Positions 36,390-47,880 of a stretch of DNA of 64,000 nt are shown in pieces. The notes under the pieces were generated by a model that saw only the letters and a list, made by a program, of their open reading frames with translations, had not been told where the DNA came from and searched no databases. The translations under genes and the position numbers were made by a program. Source of the DNA: Diospyros lotus (taxonomy: Eukaryota > Streptophyta > Magnoliopsida > Ericales > Ebenaceae); contig NC_068346.1 in the NCBI RefSeq assembly GCF_014633365.1, positions 36,953,191 to 37,017,190 of the forward strand, read 5' to 3'. How positions within the stretch are numbered: position 1 is the first letter of the stretch; each line of letters starts with the position of its first letter.

Positions 36390-38202
36390 TCAGTAACCTC
36401 CCATATTGTGCTGATAGTATCCTGTTTGTTGTATCCTTGCAAATCCAACTTGCCCCTGCATCCCATCCCTCGCATATTGCTGCCACATTAGCTGCTCTTC
36501 CACTAGCAGTCTCTGCTTCTTCTCCATCTCCGACATCTGCACGTAAGACGGTGGAGGCACCACTAGCGAGGCCTCGAATGGATCGGCGCTACTCGATGTC
36601 CCCGTATTTCCTTTCGGTGCCGGCAAGGCCAGCATTGCCGGCCTCCCGGCCGATCCAAACGCAACGCTACTAGCACTGCCCGTAGCCGAGTAACCTGAGT
36701 TGGCCATTGCTTGTATTGTTTCTCCTTGTTGATACATGCCATTGAGCAGCATCATGTCAAAACCGCCGGCCAGCGAAGGTTTCTGGCTCTGCAAATGGCT
36801 CGCCGATTGGACCAGAGCCATCTCCCAGTTCTCCGTGTCTTTGAAGGCTTCCCAAGCCGGAGCCGGAGCCGGAGCGCCATCAAACAAAGCCAAAGCGAAT
36901 TGATTTCCTCGTTCTTCGCTTGTCAATGCGTCTCCAGCCAAGTTCAACAGATCAGCTTCTTTCTTGGGCTCTTCCTCTTTCTCTGGTTCTGGCTTCTCCT
37001 CCTCCGCCTCTTCCTTCTCCGGCTCCTCGTTAAACCCTTCCGCCGGCGGCAACGCCTTGATCGCGTTCATGTCCTCTACGGTACCTTCCGACTTCTTCTC
37101 TTCTTCTTCCTTGGGTTCATCATTCTGTTCAAGCAGCAAAAGCTTCTTGTCATGCAGCGACGCGGACTTGTCTCGGATGAAATCGTCCATGACGGCCAGT
37201 TTCTTCTTTGTGATTCGCTCGACCTCGGGGTATTCGGAAGCACGTGCGACTCCGGCGTGCTTGCACCAGCCGTAGAACTCATCTAGCTCATTGAATTGCT
37301 TCGAAAGCCGGCAGAAGATGTCGTAGACTTTGTCGGCGTCACTGATGTCTAACCCCGCGAATCGATCGACTAAGACGTTGAGTATTTCTATTACGTCGTA
37401 GTATATCTGGAAACTTTCTTTCACCATGGGATAGAGCGCCATGAGCACCACCCTGTTATCCTGCGCCGCCCCTGTGTCGCCATTGAAGCAACAAAACCTC
37501 AGTACATCCATATACTGACTTTTGTGAAGAAATTCTATGTACGATTCTCAGATAGTTGTACGAACCTCTAGGCTTGCACGCTAGGAAGCGCTCAATGAGT
37601 TGCATCAAATGGTGGATTTTGTTAAAAATGAGGTCAATATTCATCTCGGAGACCGACGCGGCTCTGCGCTGGGATGGGCTGTCCTCCTCTTCGTCTTCAT
37701 CGTAAGCGCAGGCGCTGAGCTTGCCTCGCCGGCCCTGCATTCTGAACTCCAGCCTTTCATCAAGGTACATGGCGTACGTCCGTACAAACGCCGAGTAGTC
37801 CCACGAATTGGACCTCGAAGAGTCCCGGAAATCCGACAAGTTCAGGAGGCGAGTCCCACGCCTCGTGGCGAAGAAGAACTCTTGCTCGTAGGCGGGGTCG
37901 CCGTCGATGAGGAGGCGGTGGATGAGAATGAGCGACTTGAGCGCCACGATCCAGTTCTTGGTCTTGCAGAGGCGCCGGGAAATGGTGGAGACGCAGGCGC
38001 TTATGTAGGTGCGCGAGTAGCAGGTCAGGCTTAGGATCTCCCGGACATGGCGCTCCTCTGACGGGTATTCCTCGTGGCGGGTCACCTTCACGATGGCCAC
38101 CTCGAGATCGGAGAGGCAGGTGCTGTTGCCGACCTTGGCCAGGCTTATGCTGGTCTGATCCTTCACTGCTCCGATGGCTTTTCTTAACTTGCTCGGAGCC
38201 AT
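36390..38202 (-). CDS. ANTH-domain clathrin assembly protein (AP180/CALM family)
   Basis: This family binds PI(4,5)P2 at the plasma membrane and recruits clathrin and SNARE cargo during endocytosis. Two exons, 38202-37566 and 37471-36390, join across a 94-bp intron (GTTCGT...CACAG) to 572 residues. The joint restores the expected LACKPRGAAQDNRVV stretch. Visible features: ATG-proximal SKLRKAIGAVKDQTSISLAKV, the ANTH core (VAIVKVTRHEEYPSEERHVREIL, VALKSLILIHRLLIDGDP), YPMVKESFQIYYD, then an acidic Glu/Lys-rich linker and a low-complexity tail. Clathrin/adaptor-type motifs EADLLNL and DPFEASL lie in the tail. The tail YQQGETIQAMANSGY and ending suggest the group of Arabidopsis At1g03050/At4g02650; that placement is from memory. 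A GA-rich (coding-strand CT-rich) leader precedes the start. Confidence 0.93.
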
Positions 38203-39993
38203 TATTGCGAAACGAATGCTGATCAGAAATGAAGATAAGAATTAATTGTTGGCAGAGGGCTTCAACTGTGCGATTGGATGCAATAAGGAAAGGAAAGAAA
38301 GGCGAAAGAAAGAAAGCCGGCGGCCGGAAAAAGGAAGGAAGACGAAGAGGGGTCTTGGTCTTCCTTTGGCTCCTTTCTCTTCTCCTCTGTTCCTCTCTTT
38401 CTCTTCCTCTTCTCGCTATCTGATTCTTTCTCCTTTCCTTTCTTGGCTATTCAGGTGTTTGCTTTGACTGAGAATGGATATTTGATCTCTCGCCCACCAT
38501 CGGTTCGCCGCAATTTTAGCATTTTCCTAGAATTGGAATGCCACCAGCCGTCAGGGAGAGAAGCTAGCCAACGACCGTTGTTATTTGCCTTCAACCTAGT
38601 TTCCGTTAGATTATTTTAGGATAATGTTTATCTAAATAAATATTTATTACAAATAAAAATATCATTCTTCTTATTTTAACCATTATAATAATAATAATCT
38701 CTCTCAAAAAAATTTGACAAATAACTCTCATAAATTGATATGATATTAGATAAAATTATTTTAAATTTATACATTAAGTCAATTTGTGAATATTGTTTAT
38801 CAAATTTAGTTATGGATATAAAATTTCTTTAAATTATTTATAATTATTTAGAAACAATCATTTACTTAGTATTATATTTAAGTGATATTCTATACATGAC
38901 ACATAATATAATATATGTTAACATACAAGTAGGGCCGGACCTTCCATGAGGCCCATAAGGCGGTTGTCTTTGGGCCCATGAATATTTAATTATTTGGGGG
39001 TCCATAAACCTCCCTCTCTAGTAAACACCCAGTACCCAAGTAATCCACCGCCCATCCTTTCCACCCATTGCAAATGTGCCTCACCTTGCCCTAACCCCTT
39101 TCTGTATTACTCTCGCTCGTTTTTGCTAGTTGCCTTTCTCTCGCTCTTCGTCGCCATCATTGGCTCTCTTCTCGGCCGCTCGCGGCTCGCCCTCGCTCTT
39201 GCTCTCGCTTCTCACTACTCTGTCGCTCGCTGCCTTTCTCTTGCTCTCTGTCACTCGTGTCCTCGTCCTCGCTCTCACCATCACTGGCTCTTCCCTCGGT
39301 CGCTCGCAGCTCGCCCTCGGTCGTCCGTCGCTCTCTGCCTCTCTTACTCCGTCGTTCACCCTCGCCGATGGTGGCTCACTCTTGCCTCTTTCTCCGTCGC
39401 TCGCTCACTAATTCTCTCATCTCTCAATTGCTGCCGATTGATTCAAATTTGCTTCTCAAAGGCTTTGACTTCACAATTCGAATGTATTTTATGAGAGCCC
39501 ATTTTTATATTTCGCCTCAAGATCATAAAATCTCATGTATGACATTGCATACAAGTGTCGTTTCAAATGTCAAATTCATTTGGGTGATACTGACGGTCTG
39601 TCACACGCAATTGAGAGTTTGGGATACCAATAAATCATGGAAATGAACCTATTCAAGGGGCTAGACCCCTTTTCCCTAGCTTCGCTTCGTAATGAACCTA
39701 TCCGTCCACCTAGAATCGTAGAGCAAATTTACTGAATTTTAGAAAAAGTGAGATAGTCTGGCGAAGGTGTCACCGAACTCTCCAGTCTCCAAGTTACAAA
39801 AAGAAAACAAAACTTCATAACTGTACACTGCAATGCATTAAACTTTCAAATTCATTTATGAACATTTCATACAACTAAAATGAAGAATTTGCATTTGCCA
39901 GTCGGATGGTAAATTGAGATATAGGCGAGATAGAATGGAACACTGAAACAAATTTATATATGTATACATATAGCTTTTCTTGTAACTGTAAAT
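38203..39993. other. Intergenic DNA between the ANTH and peroxidase genes
   Basis: The first 270 bases form the pyrimidine-rich leader/promoter of the ANTH gene read on the minus strand. A motif AGGGCCGGACC near 38934 resembles ends of some plant hAT elements, but no matching right end was found. The CTCG-rich array at 39110-39420 is listed separately. Confidence 0.5.
39110..39420. repeat. CTCGCT-rich low-complexity array
   Basis: About 300 bases of degenerate CTCGC, TCTCGC and CTTGCTCTCGC units. All three frames of the plus strand stay open as Arg/Ser/Leu-rich nonsense. Its complement resembles the array at 45485-45895. Confidence 0.75.
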
Positions 39994-42362
39994 TCAATTG
40001 AAAGCTCCACAAACACGCCTAATCTGACCTTGCGAACCTGTTTTGACATCAATCGCCCCCATTTTCACGATCGACTCAACGAAATCCGTCTCGAAGAAGG
40101 GACCGACGAAGGGGCTGAGCAAGCCGAAGTAAGAGTCCACCACGGACCTGGTTCCCTCATCGTCGTACAGCCTTGCATCGGACTCCAGCACTGCAAATCC
40201 ACCGCGAATGTTCTGGAGGATCTGGTTGTCGAATGCCTGCGCGCTGCCTCGATCAATCGGTAGCCGGACGTTCACGTCGCCGTTCTCCGGGCACCGAGAT
40301 TTTAGCTCCTCGAGGAACTGTGCGTTTATGGCCGGATCCGACCCGCCGCCGGGCCTGAAATTATACAGCCTCCTCGTCATGAAGAAGCACGCCGTCGTGC
40401 CGATCGTATGTGCAGCTGAAAATTTTCTTCACAAAGTTATGAATAAGCAGAAGCTATATTTATTATATTTTATTTTTATTTATGTTCACTAATAAATTAT
40501 TTAATTATTAAAATTAAAATATAATAAATATATTTTATCTAAAAATAAGATATTTTTTTACTATTTAATCTTTTTTTTTTTCAAAGACGGTTTCAGATTA
40601 TTCAATCGACTCAAATATTAAACTAAAATTTTAAAAAGGTTTTGTCAACGAATTCTCTAATACATTATTCGTTAAGATTCAATAAATAAATAAATGTCAA
40701 CTCATCTAGGGTTACAAGTGGGTCAGTGACTTAGTGTTTAATTTGACAAAATCTCGATCAAATTCGTTTAGTAAGATAAATGATTCAATCTTGAATCTAA
40801 GTTCGAATCTCGATTTATAAAAAAGACAACTTTAAACTTAGTAAAACTCGTGAACACGTTCAATTAAATCTCGTGAATATTAATATGATCAATTATAAAT
40901 TCATAAACATGCTTGATCAAAAAGTTTATGAATAGCTTGTGAATAATCTCGTTTATAAATATATTATTAATTATAAAATTATTAAACTTTAAAATATTAT
41001 AATAATAGAATTAAATTGAATATATTTAAAATTATTATATATATTAATTTCATCATTTAACATAATATATATATAATAAAATAAAATAATATATTAAGTT
41101 TAAACAAAATAATATGTTCTCACAAGCCTGAGCTCAAAGCGCTCAGGTTCATGTTAAGCTTGAGCTCGAGTTTAGTTCGTTAAATTGGTTCGTGAGTTGG
41201 GCATGAGATTAATAACTTTTAATTCGGCTCAATTCGATTGTAATCTTAAATTTATCTTCACTTGTTTAAAACTAATCAAATTTTATTATTATTTATGTTT
41301 GATATTAAATACAAAGATTATAATCTTTATATTAAATGTGAGACACAAATAACAAAAATATTTAATTAATAAAATAAATTAACATTATAAAAAACTGAAA
41401 AAGACAAATGGAAGTGATTAATGAACAGCAGTTAGAGGTTGGTAAAGCACATCTGTCGCACCGTTGGCTTCCAATTTAATTGCCGATAAGACCCATATCC
41501 ATACGCCCTTATTAAATATTTGGATTATTTAAATGTGTGTGTTATGTGGTGCCCCCTGTAACACACCGACGCCTCTCCTTCACCTACAATCCAAAATCTT
41601 AGAAGGAAGAGGCTCAGGTGCCCATCAAGAGACCACCAATGTAACCTTAGACTAAGGGCACTTGATTGATTTTATATCGAGAATCTTGAAGTGATCTTTT
41701 CTTAAACTCTCTCTTAATATTATTGAGGGATGTTTTTAAAAGAGTTTCATGAGTTAGGAGATTTTCATGAAATATACAAATTTGAAAATTTTTCTCTAGA
41801 CAATACAGAAGATTTAGAAACTTCAAGAGATGTGATTTTTAGATATTATCCACACAAGATCGTGAAAAATGAGTCAAACATATCTACAATATTCTTGCTT
41901 ACGAATTTGGAAACATGTCTAATATGCTCATGAAAGAATGTGATTTTTTTCAAGTATCATATTTTTTATAAATAAAAGAATTCTCTTCCAATTAAACTAT
42001 ACTTAAAACTCTATACTAACTATAGTTTTACTTATTCTACACTCTAAAAAACTAGTTTAAGTATCGGAAGGTTTGTGCGAGAGACTCATTTGTGCCCTAA
42101 TTAATTTCTTCCTTGTAGATCGCCTACAAACTTCAATCGAAATACTCTTTTACTGTAAATAAATTTATTATTGTATCTAGACAATTATTATTATTATTAT
42201 TATTACTATTAGGAGGACAATATTAATCATTATTAAAGGACAATAATTAGTATTATCCTATACTATCATTGCCCACGCGTAGGCAGTGCCACAACCGCCA
42301 ACTACTCGAATGCCACGGGAGCTGCATGAATGAGAGTGGCAGCGCCAGCGCGCGCGCGAGCG

Positions 42363-42396
<34 letters not shown>

Positions 42397-43117
42397 CCAG
42401 TAAGAAGCACGAGGTCCTTGTCCGAGAGGCCCTTCTGCAAGAACCTGGACTTGAGTAGCTGAATGGAGTCAGATACATCGGGCATCCCATCCGCCATGGA
42501 AACATTCGAAACCATTCCATCCCTTCTTCCTGTAGGCACCTGATAAGCCGGACCATTTGCCTGCACTTCCATTCCCATTCCCCCACCCACCAAATTCATC
42601 AAAACTACATATCCATATATCTAATTCTCATAAAATCTCTAGAAAATTCTGCCAAATAATTAATGAACTGGGAGGTACGTTTATTTTGATCGATAATGGA
42701 GAAATTGAGTTAATTGGGAGTGGGTTGAATACACACCAAGGCCACGGCATCACGAGCAGCCAAGGCCACGATATCTGCGCAAGAGACCACGCCGGGGCAC
42801 GCCGCTTCGAGCTGGGCCTTGGCCTGGTCAATTACGTCGAACCCGCCAACGCCTTGGTGGCCAAACGCGTTCCTCTCCGCATCGGGGCCGTTGTTGATGA
42901 GGATGGAAGCGTCGCAGCCGTGGACGAAGCAGTCGTGGAAGTGGAGCCGGAGCAAGACGGGGGCGGTGTTGGTGTTGGAGGCGGCGGCTTGACGGACGAC
43001 GCTGCCGACGATGGCCTCCGCGTCTGGGCATGTCTCCGCGTAGAACCCCACTCTCAGCTGCGCCTCTGAGATCCTCACAATGTAAGTCAGCAGAATAAGC
43101 AGAATCACTAGCCCCAT
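39994..43117 (-). CDS. Class III secretory peroxidase (PER43-like), 3 exons
   Basis: A haem peroxidase of the apoplast or cell wall that uses H2O2 to oxidise phenolics. Exons 43117-42737, 42560-42398 and 40415-39994 give 321 residues with good splice borders. A signal peptide is followed by mature Gln20. Conserved pieces: Arg57 and distal His61 in [36 protein letters not shown], and proximal His184 in [12 protein letters not shown] (its first Ala is split by intron 2). The end is [14 protein letters not shown]. The [22 protein letters not shown] variant resembles Arabidopsis PER43 as I remember it. Two introns are present, one fewer than the classic three of this family. Intron 2 is 1982 bp and holds repeat R1 copy 3 and a GA microsatellite beside the donor. 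Substrate and tissue cannot be read from the sequence. Confidence 0.94.
41640..42180 (+). repeat. Diverged copy 3 of interspersed repeat R1 in the peroxidase intron
   Basis: The block 42056-42180 (AGTTTAAGTATCGGAAGG, then a TGTAAATAAATTTATTATTGTAT-like end) matches 9665-9790 and 31262-31385. The left limit is a guess. Confidence 0.4.
42366..42393. repeat. (GA)n microsatellite beside a splice donor
   Basis: The GA run ends three bases from the donor dinucleotide of peroxidase intron 2 (42397-42396 on the minus strand). A CG/GAGC run precedes it at 42348-42365. Confidence 0.9.
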
Positions 43118-43193
43118 TCTTTAACACAGTAGATGGGTTCACAGAGAGATTGGGGAAATTGGAGAGAGACAGAGGGGATAGAGAGAACTGGTT

Positions 43194-43201
43194 CTTAAAT
43201 A
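43194..43201 (-). promoter_or_regulatory. TATA-like box of the peroxidase gene
   Basis: On the minus strand TATTTAAG lies 77 bases upstream of the ATG at 43117, in core-promoter position. Confidence 0.4.
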
Positions 43202-43712
43202 AGAAGGTGCCACCAAGCGAGGATGGAGGTGGCCATGTGTCAAATTCAATTGATTTGCATGTGCTTTCTTTTCTTTTCCTGCCCTGTTATTCTCTTTCTA
43301 TTTTTGGAGATGAGGGAACAAAAGGATAATACAAAAATATATAATATATAATATTTTTTTTTCTAAACTTTGTCCAAATATTATTTGACCTGTAAAGGTG
43401 AGTCCTATATCCATCGATGTATCCAATCAAATCACATCTTGATATGAAAAGTAAAATAAAGTAATTAATAAGTAATAATAATGTATAACAGATAAAGTAT
43501 ATTACTCTCAGAATTTATGTTTTTATACATACAAAAACAGATGTACTGTAAAAAATTGTGGATGCATATAAAAAAGTGAGAGTTTCTCAATTTAAGTCGG
43601 AATAGGCCAAATACATATTTTAAACTTTGTATTTATATAGTTTTTTTTATCTAGACATTCGAAATTTTTATTATTTTATATAATTTTGAATCAATTACAC
43701 ATTTCGATAAAT

Positions 43713-44345
43713 TTATTTGTTATAAGTATTTCTTGTACCACTCCTTATGAGTTGGACACGATTTAGTAGGTCGGTCCAATCGCCAGAAACCCAATAAATC
43801 CAAGGCTAAACTCGTCAGAACAAGGTCACAATTGAGACTCGAGCTCAGATTGCGAAACCAAACGAGCTCCCAACTCGCTGGCCTAACCGAGCGAGCTCTC
43901 AGCAACACTTCCAGCTCGCTGGCCTAGTCCTTTAGCTCGCATAACAACAAAATCGCAAGGCAACTGAAAGCTGGGACCTACTTACTTTATTTAAGGCAAA
44001 CTAGATCCCTAGTAATACGAATCTCACTCCTGGTTTTATGGAATCAATAATGACATCTTGTCTCCATAATATTATCCTATTATTTTGGATTTTATGTAAA
44101 TTGTAAACACCACACATTATAAATAGGGGTCAAAAATCATTGTAAAAAAAAAAAAAGAAGAAATGATATAATGTTTCTCTGCCAAAATACTCAAAAAATA
44201 GTTGTGAAGTGGGCATCGTTCTGGCCGAACCACGTAAAAATTTCTCGTATATGTTCTACTTTGTTTCTCCCCTTTACGTTTTGGCTTATTTTCTCATTGT
44301 GGGCCTACGAATCATGGTCGGCTAATTCCGAACGTCCACATTATT
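43713..44345 (-). mobile_element. Solo LTR (623 bp) of a Ty3/gypsy-type family
   Basis: On the minus strand the unit begins TGTGGACGTTCGG at 44340 and ends TTATAACA at 43718. It is flanked by the same pentamer, AATAA (plus strand TTATT at 43713-43717 and 44341-44345). Its sequence matches 29754-30320 of the deleted element, which carries a gypsy integrase; that link assigns the family. No internal sequence remains, so it arose by LTR-LTR recombination. Confidence 0.88.
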
Positions 44346-44474
44346 TGTGATAATGAATTAAACATAATTGAAGAATATAATTAAAATAATAAAAAAATTA
44401 AATATATAATTAACTTGAAATTAAGTAGACCTTTCTCGGTGCCTACATATTGAATCAAACAAAGTGAATCAATT

Positions 44475-46204
44475 GGTTGTGTAGGGTTGGTAATAGTTCG
44501 GTTTGGTTTCAGTTTTTGCTAAAATCATAACCAAACCAAACTTAAAATACTAAAAGCAAAATCAAACCATTAACCCATTAGTTTTAAAAATTAAAAACCA
44601 TAATCAAACCATTCGATTTCGGTTTTAACCATAATTTTTTAAGTTTGATCCATATCAACAAATAAAGACAAACTCTTGCAAATGACATTCATAAAAAAAT
44701 TTGATAACTCCACAATAAATAAAGACAAACTCTAATAACTCCACACGCTAGACTGAAAGTAATCTCCCCAAATATTGGCTGCCACAAAATGTACCTAAAA
44801 CAAATTTGTGTCCAATGTTTGACAAGTATACAAAGTTAGCAAGTAAGTGACCAAGGCCAAGTATCAACTCAGTATAACCAAATTGATGGGAAAAAACAAA
44901 TTTATTACAAACCCACCACTGAAGCCATTGGCAACAACTCCTACATGAGATTAGAAACTTCTCTTGAAAGATTTCATCAAGGGCTCTAATCTGATGGCAT
45001 TGCCAGAAACTAGGCTATTCTTAATTTGGGTTCAGTTTGATTGAAAATTATATTAACCGATACTATGTTTAAGTCCGCCATATAATTTTCAATTCATTGA
45101 GGCAAAACAACATATATCATGATTGTATCCAAGAAATAATTTGATGGTCCAATCATGGTACAAACTTAAGAGTATCGTGGAACAAAAATAGCAAGAAGAA
45201 CAAGTGGGTTGCAGAATTTACTAATCAATTGCCTCTTCTTGGTTCATATAGTGATTTCCCCCGTATTAGTAGAGGATTGGTGATCAACCATCTATGGATG
45301 TACGAGTCTAGTTATTGGGGAAAAAGAAATTCTGGTTTCTGACCTACTCCTTCTACCGTAGACAACAATGGAATTGACAATCTATCTAGTTTTTGGGTAA
45401 CGAAACTTCGAAGCATTTGCTTCTAGAAAAAGTCCACCCACGCGACGCGGTCCGAGTCTTATGAAAAATAAATCCGTTTCAGCGGTCATGGGCAAGAGAG
45501 ACAGAGAGCGAGGGCGAGCGAGAGCAAGCGAGGGCGAGCAAGAGAGGGCCAGCGAGGGCGAGCAAAAGCAAGAGAGAAGCAGAAAGCGAGGGCGAGAGAA
45601 CAAGCAAGAGAGATGAGGCAAAGAGCGAGAGGCAGCGAGGGCGAGCGAGAGAAAGAGGGGCCGAGTCCTAGCAAGAGCAAAAGGAGTCGAGCCCTAACGA
45701 GAGCAAGAGAAAGCTAGCGAGAGAAAGCAAGAACAAGAGAAAGGCAGAGAGTGTGGGCGAGCGCGCGCGGACAAGCAAGAGAAAGGATGCAGAGAGCGAG
45801 AGGCAACGAGGGTGAGAGACAGTGAGAGCGAGGTCGAGAGAGAAAGGAGAACTAGAAAAGAGAAAAGGAGTAGAAAATGGGAGAAAGGTTTGCAGGTAAG
45901 GCAAGTGGGCTAGGGTGGGCTAGACTCGGGTGGGTGGGTTGTATATAATATATATATTATATATACATATTATATTATATATATATTCAGTTTGGTTTTG
46001 TTCGGTTCGGTTACCCACACATTCGGTTCGATTTCGATTTGGATTTTGGTTTAGTTTTAGTGAAAATCATAGCCATTAAAACAGTGTTCAGTTTTTTCTC
46101 AAATCAAACCATTACCCAATCAAACAATTTTTAACCACATTAACCGATTCGATTTTGATTCGATTCCCCACAATTTCGATTGCAATTGCCATCCCTAATT
46201 GTGT
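44475..46204. mobile_element. Probable hAT-type element with GAGC-rich core (44483-46196)
   Basis: The left end AGGGTTGGTAAT and the complement of the right end AGGGATGGCAAT form short inverted repeats. Next to them, inner sequences rich in GGTTTGGTT and ACCAAAC recur at both sides. Flanking octamers GGTTGTGT and AATTGTGT agree at six positions, consistent with an old 8-bp duplication. No transposase frame was seen. The core holds the low-complexity array at 45485-45895. Confidence 0.6.
45485..45895. repeat. GAGC/GAGA-rich low-complexity array
   Basis: About 400 bases of degenerate AGCGAGGGCGAGC, GAGCAAGAGA and AGAGAAAG units, almost pure purine with C. Long minus-strand frames (45382-45904) are Leu/Ser/Pro-rich artefacts of this composition. 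Confidence 0.8.
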
Positions 46205-47880
46205 GTTCTTCTTCACATGATCGTACTCTAGACCTTTGGCACTAACAACCATGGTGGCTTGCATTGACTCCCCTTTTTGACCAAGATCAGGAGCTATTAA
46301 AAGAGTTAGGTGCCCCCGCCTAAAGAAGCGGCTCTATCCTCTAATTTGCTCGAAGGGTGGAAGAATGGGACCTAAAATCTCTACTTTTGGATTAACTTAG
46401 GATAGGGTAGAAGTATAGTACCTACTGAGGGCATTTTTAAAAAACTCAAAAGAAGAGTATTTTTGTTATTAGAATAAAGAGTGAGTGAAATGTATTCTAT
46501 CGTGTTATGTAGAATGAATGAAGGAGAAGTTGTTTCTATTTTAGTCTCATTAAAAATATCTTTACAAATTGGGCACTATTCCTTAACTTAAAATGGGTAA
46601 AAACTTGTCCCCATCTCCATCATAGCATCTTCTGAGTGTTGGTTCGGCTGCTATAATTAATCCAATTGGGAAACTAAGAGCCCTTAAAGTTAAAAGTTTT
46701 GTCCACCCACCATCACATGCTTAATGCCATGATATGATATTTATTTGTAACGCCTCCACTAAATGTGCCAATTAATTGGTCTCCCAATTGGGTAAGCTAT
46801 CCAAACCAACACCATTTTAAGGACACAAGTAACCCCTAAATTTTGTTGTTGTTAAACTTAAAAAAAAAAAAAATTGTTAATTCCAACATTATATTTTCAC
46901 ACAACCCATATAAATATTATCTCCACATTCAAATTGAACTCTGTGACACTTTGTATTATATCAATTTAAATATATAAAATATTAATACAAAGTATATATT
47001 TGGTGTTAATATTGTCATCATTATTTTAATAACTCAACTTTTACCATAATTAATTCACAATGTTATTTGTAGATTAATTTTTTACGAGATAGAAATGTTT
47101 TTTCAAAGAATTAATAATATTTTTTTAAAAACTATTTAATATTATTATATAACTATAACCCTAGATCCATCGCACATGCTCGAAAATTTGGATTACTACA
47201 AGGTCGAGAAATTGATTTTGCCCCGTGCAATTATTAATAATCTGTACATATACATAAGACCAGAACCCGAATTTCAATCCAAGACTCACATATTCGACCC
47301 GCTTAGTCAAGGTGGTGCGGGCCGTGACTTATAGAGAAAGTAGAAGACTCCAACCAAAGACTGTTAGTGGGGATTCCTCGATTTTCACGATTAAAAAAAC
47401 GATTATGTTCTCCATTAAATTTAAACTTTTACAAGATTAAGGTTAAATTGTCATCATACAAAAAATAAAGTTTTTTTTCATCCATTTTCATTCCATTATG
47501 TGAAAAGGAAAACATAGGAAATTTAGTTTCATACATTCCCTTCCAAGAGAGTACTCTCGCCTCCACCCACTTTCAATTCGCTATTTCAAAAATAGTTCGT
47601 CCGTCATTTCTATCTATAGTTTTATTATTTTTCGGGTGAGGACAATTTTCAAACTGCTGGATGGTGAATCAAACAAATTTAATCCAGAGGGCCTGTATTA
47701 TTGACTTTATTCGAAGGCCCTCCATGGTTCAAGAAAGTACACAGCACTGATGAATTTAGCAACATGAAAACATTGAAAGTTCATGAGTGAGTGAAAACAG
47801 AACCAATGAGAGATGTCTGGTTGAAGAACAAAGTAGCCGAGTGATATTAATATACCACAAAGCAGCTAATCCTCCCATTA
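46205..47880. other. Intergenic AT-rich DNA, no gene seen
   Basis: Only short frames and A/T runs. The last 100-200 bases probably contain the 3' UTR of QCR6, which is read leftward. Confidence 0.5.

Noticed and set aside
36437..38034. Plus-strand frames opposite the ANTH gene (up to 191 codons)
   Set aside because: Shadows of the acidic, Lys/Glu-rich coding exon on the minus strand.
45382..45904. Minus-strand Leu/Ser-rich frames that look like membrane proteins
   Set aside because: They are translations of a GAGC/GAGA simple-sequence array and have no codon structure.
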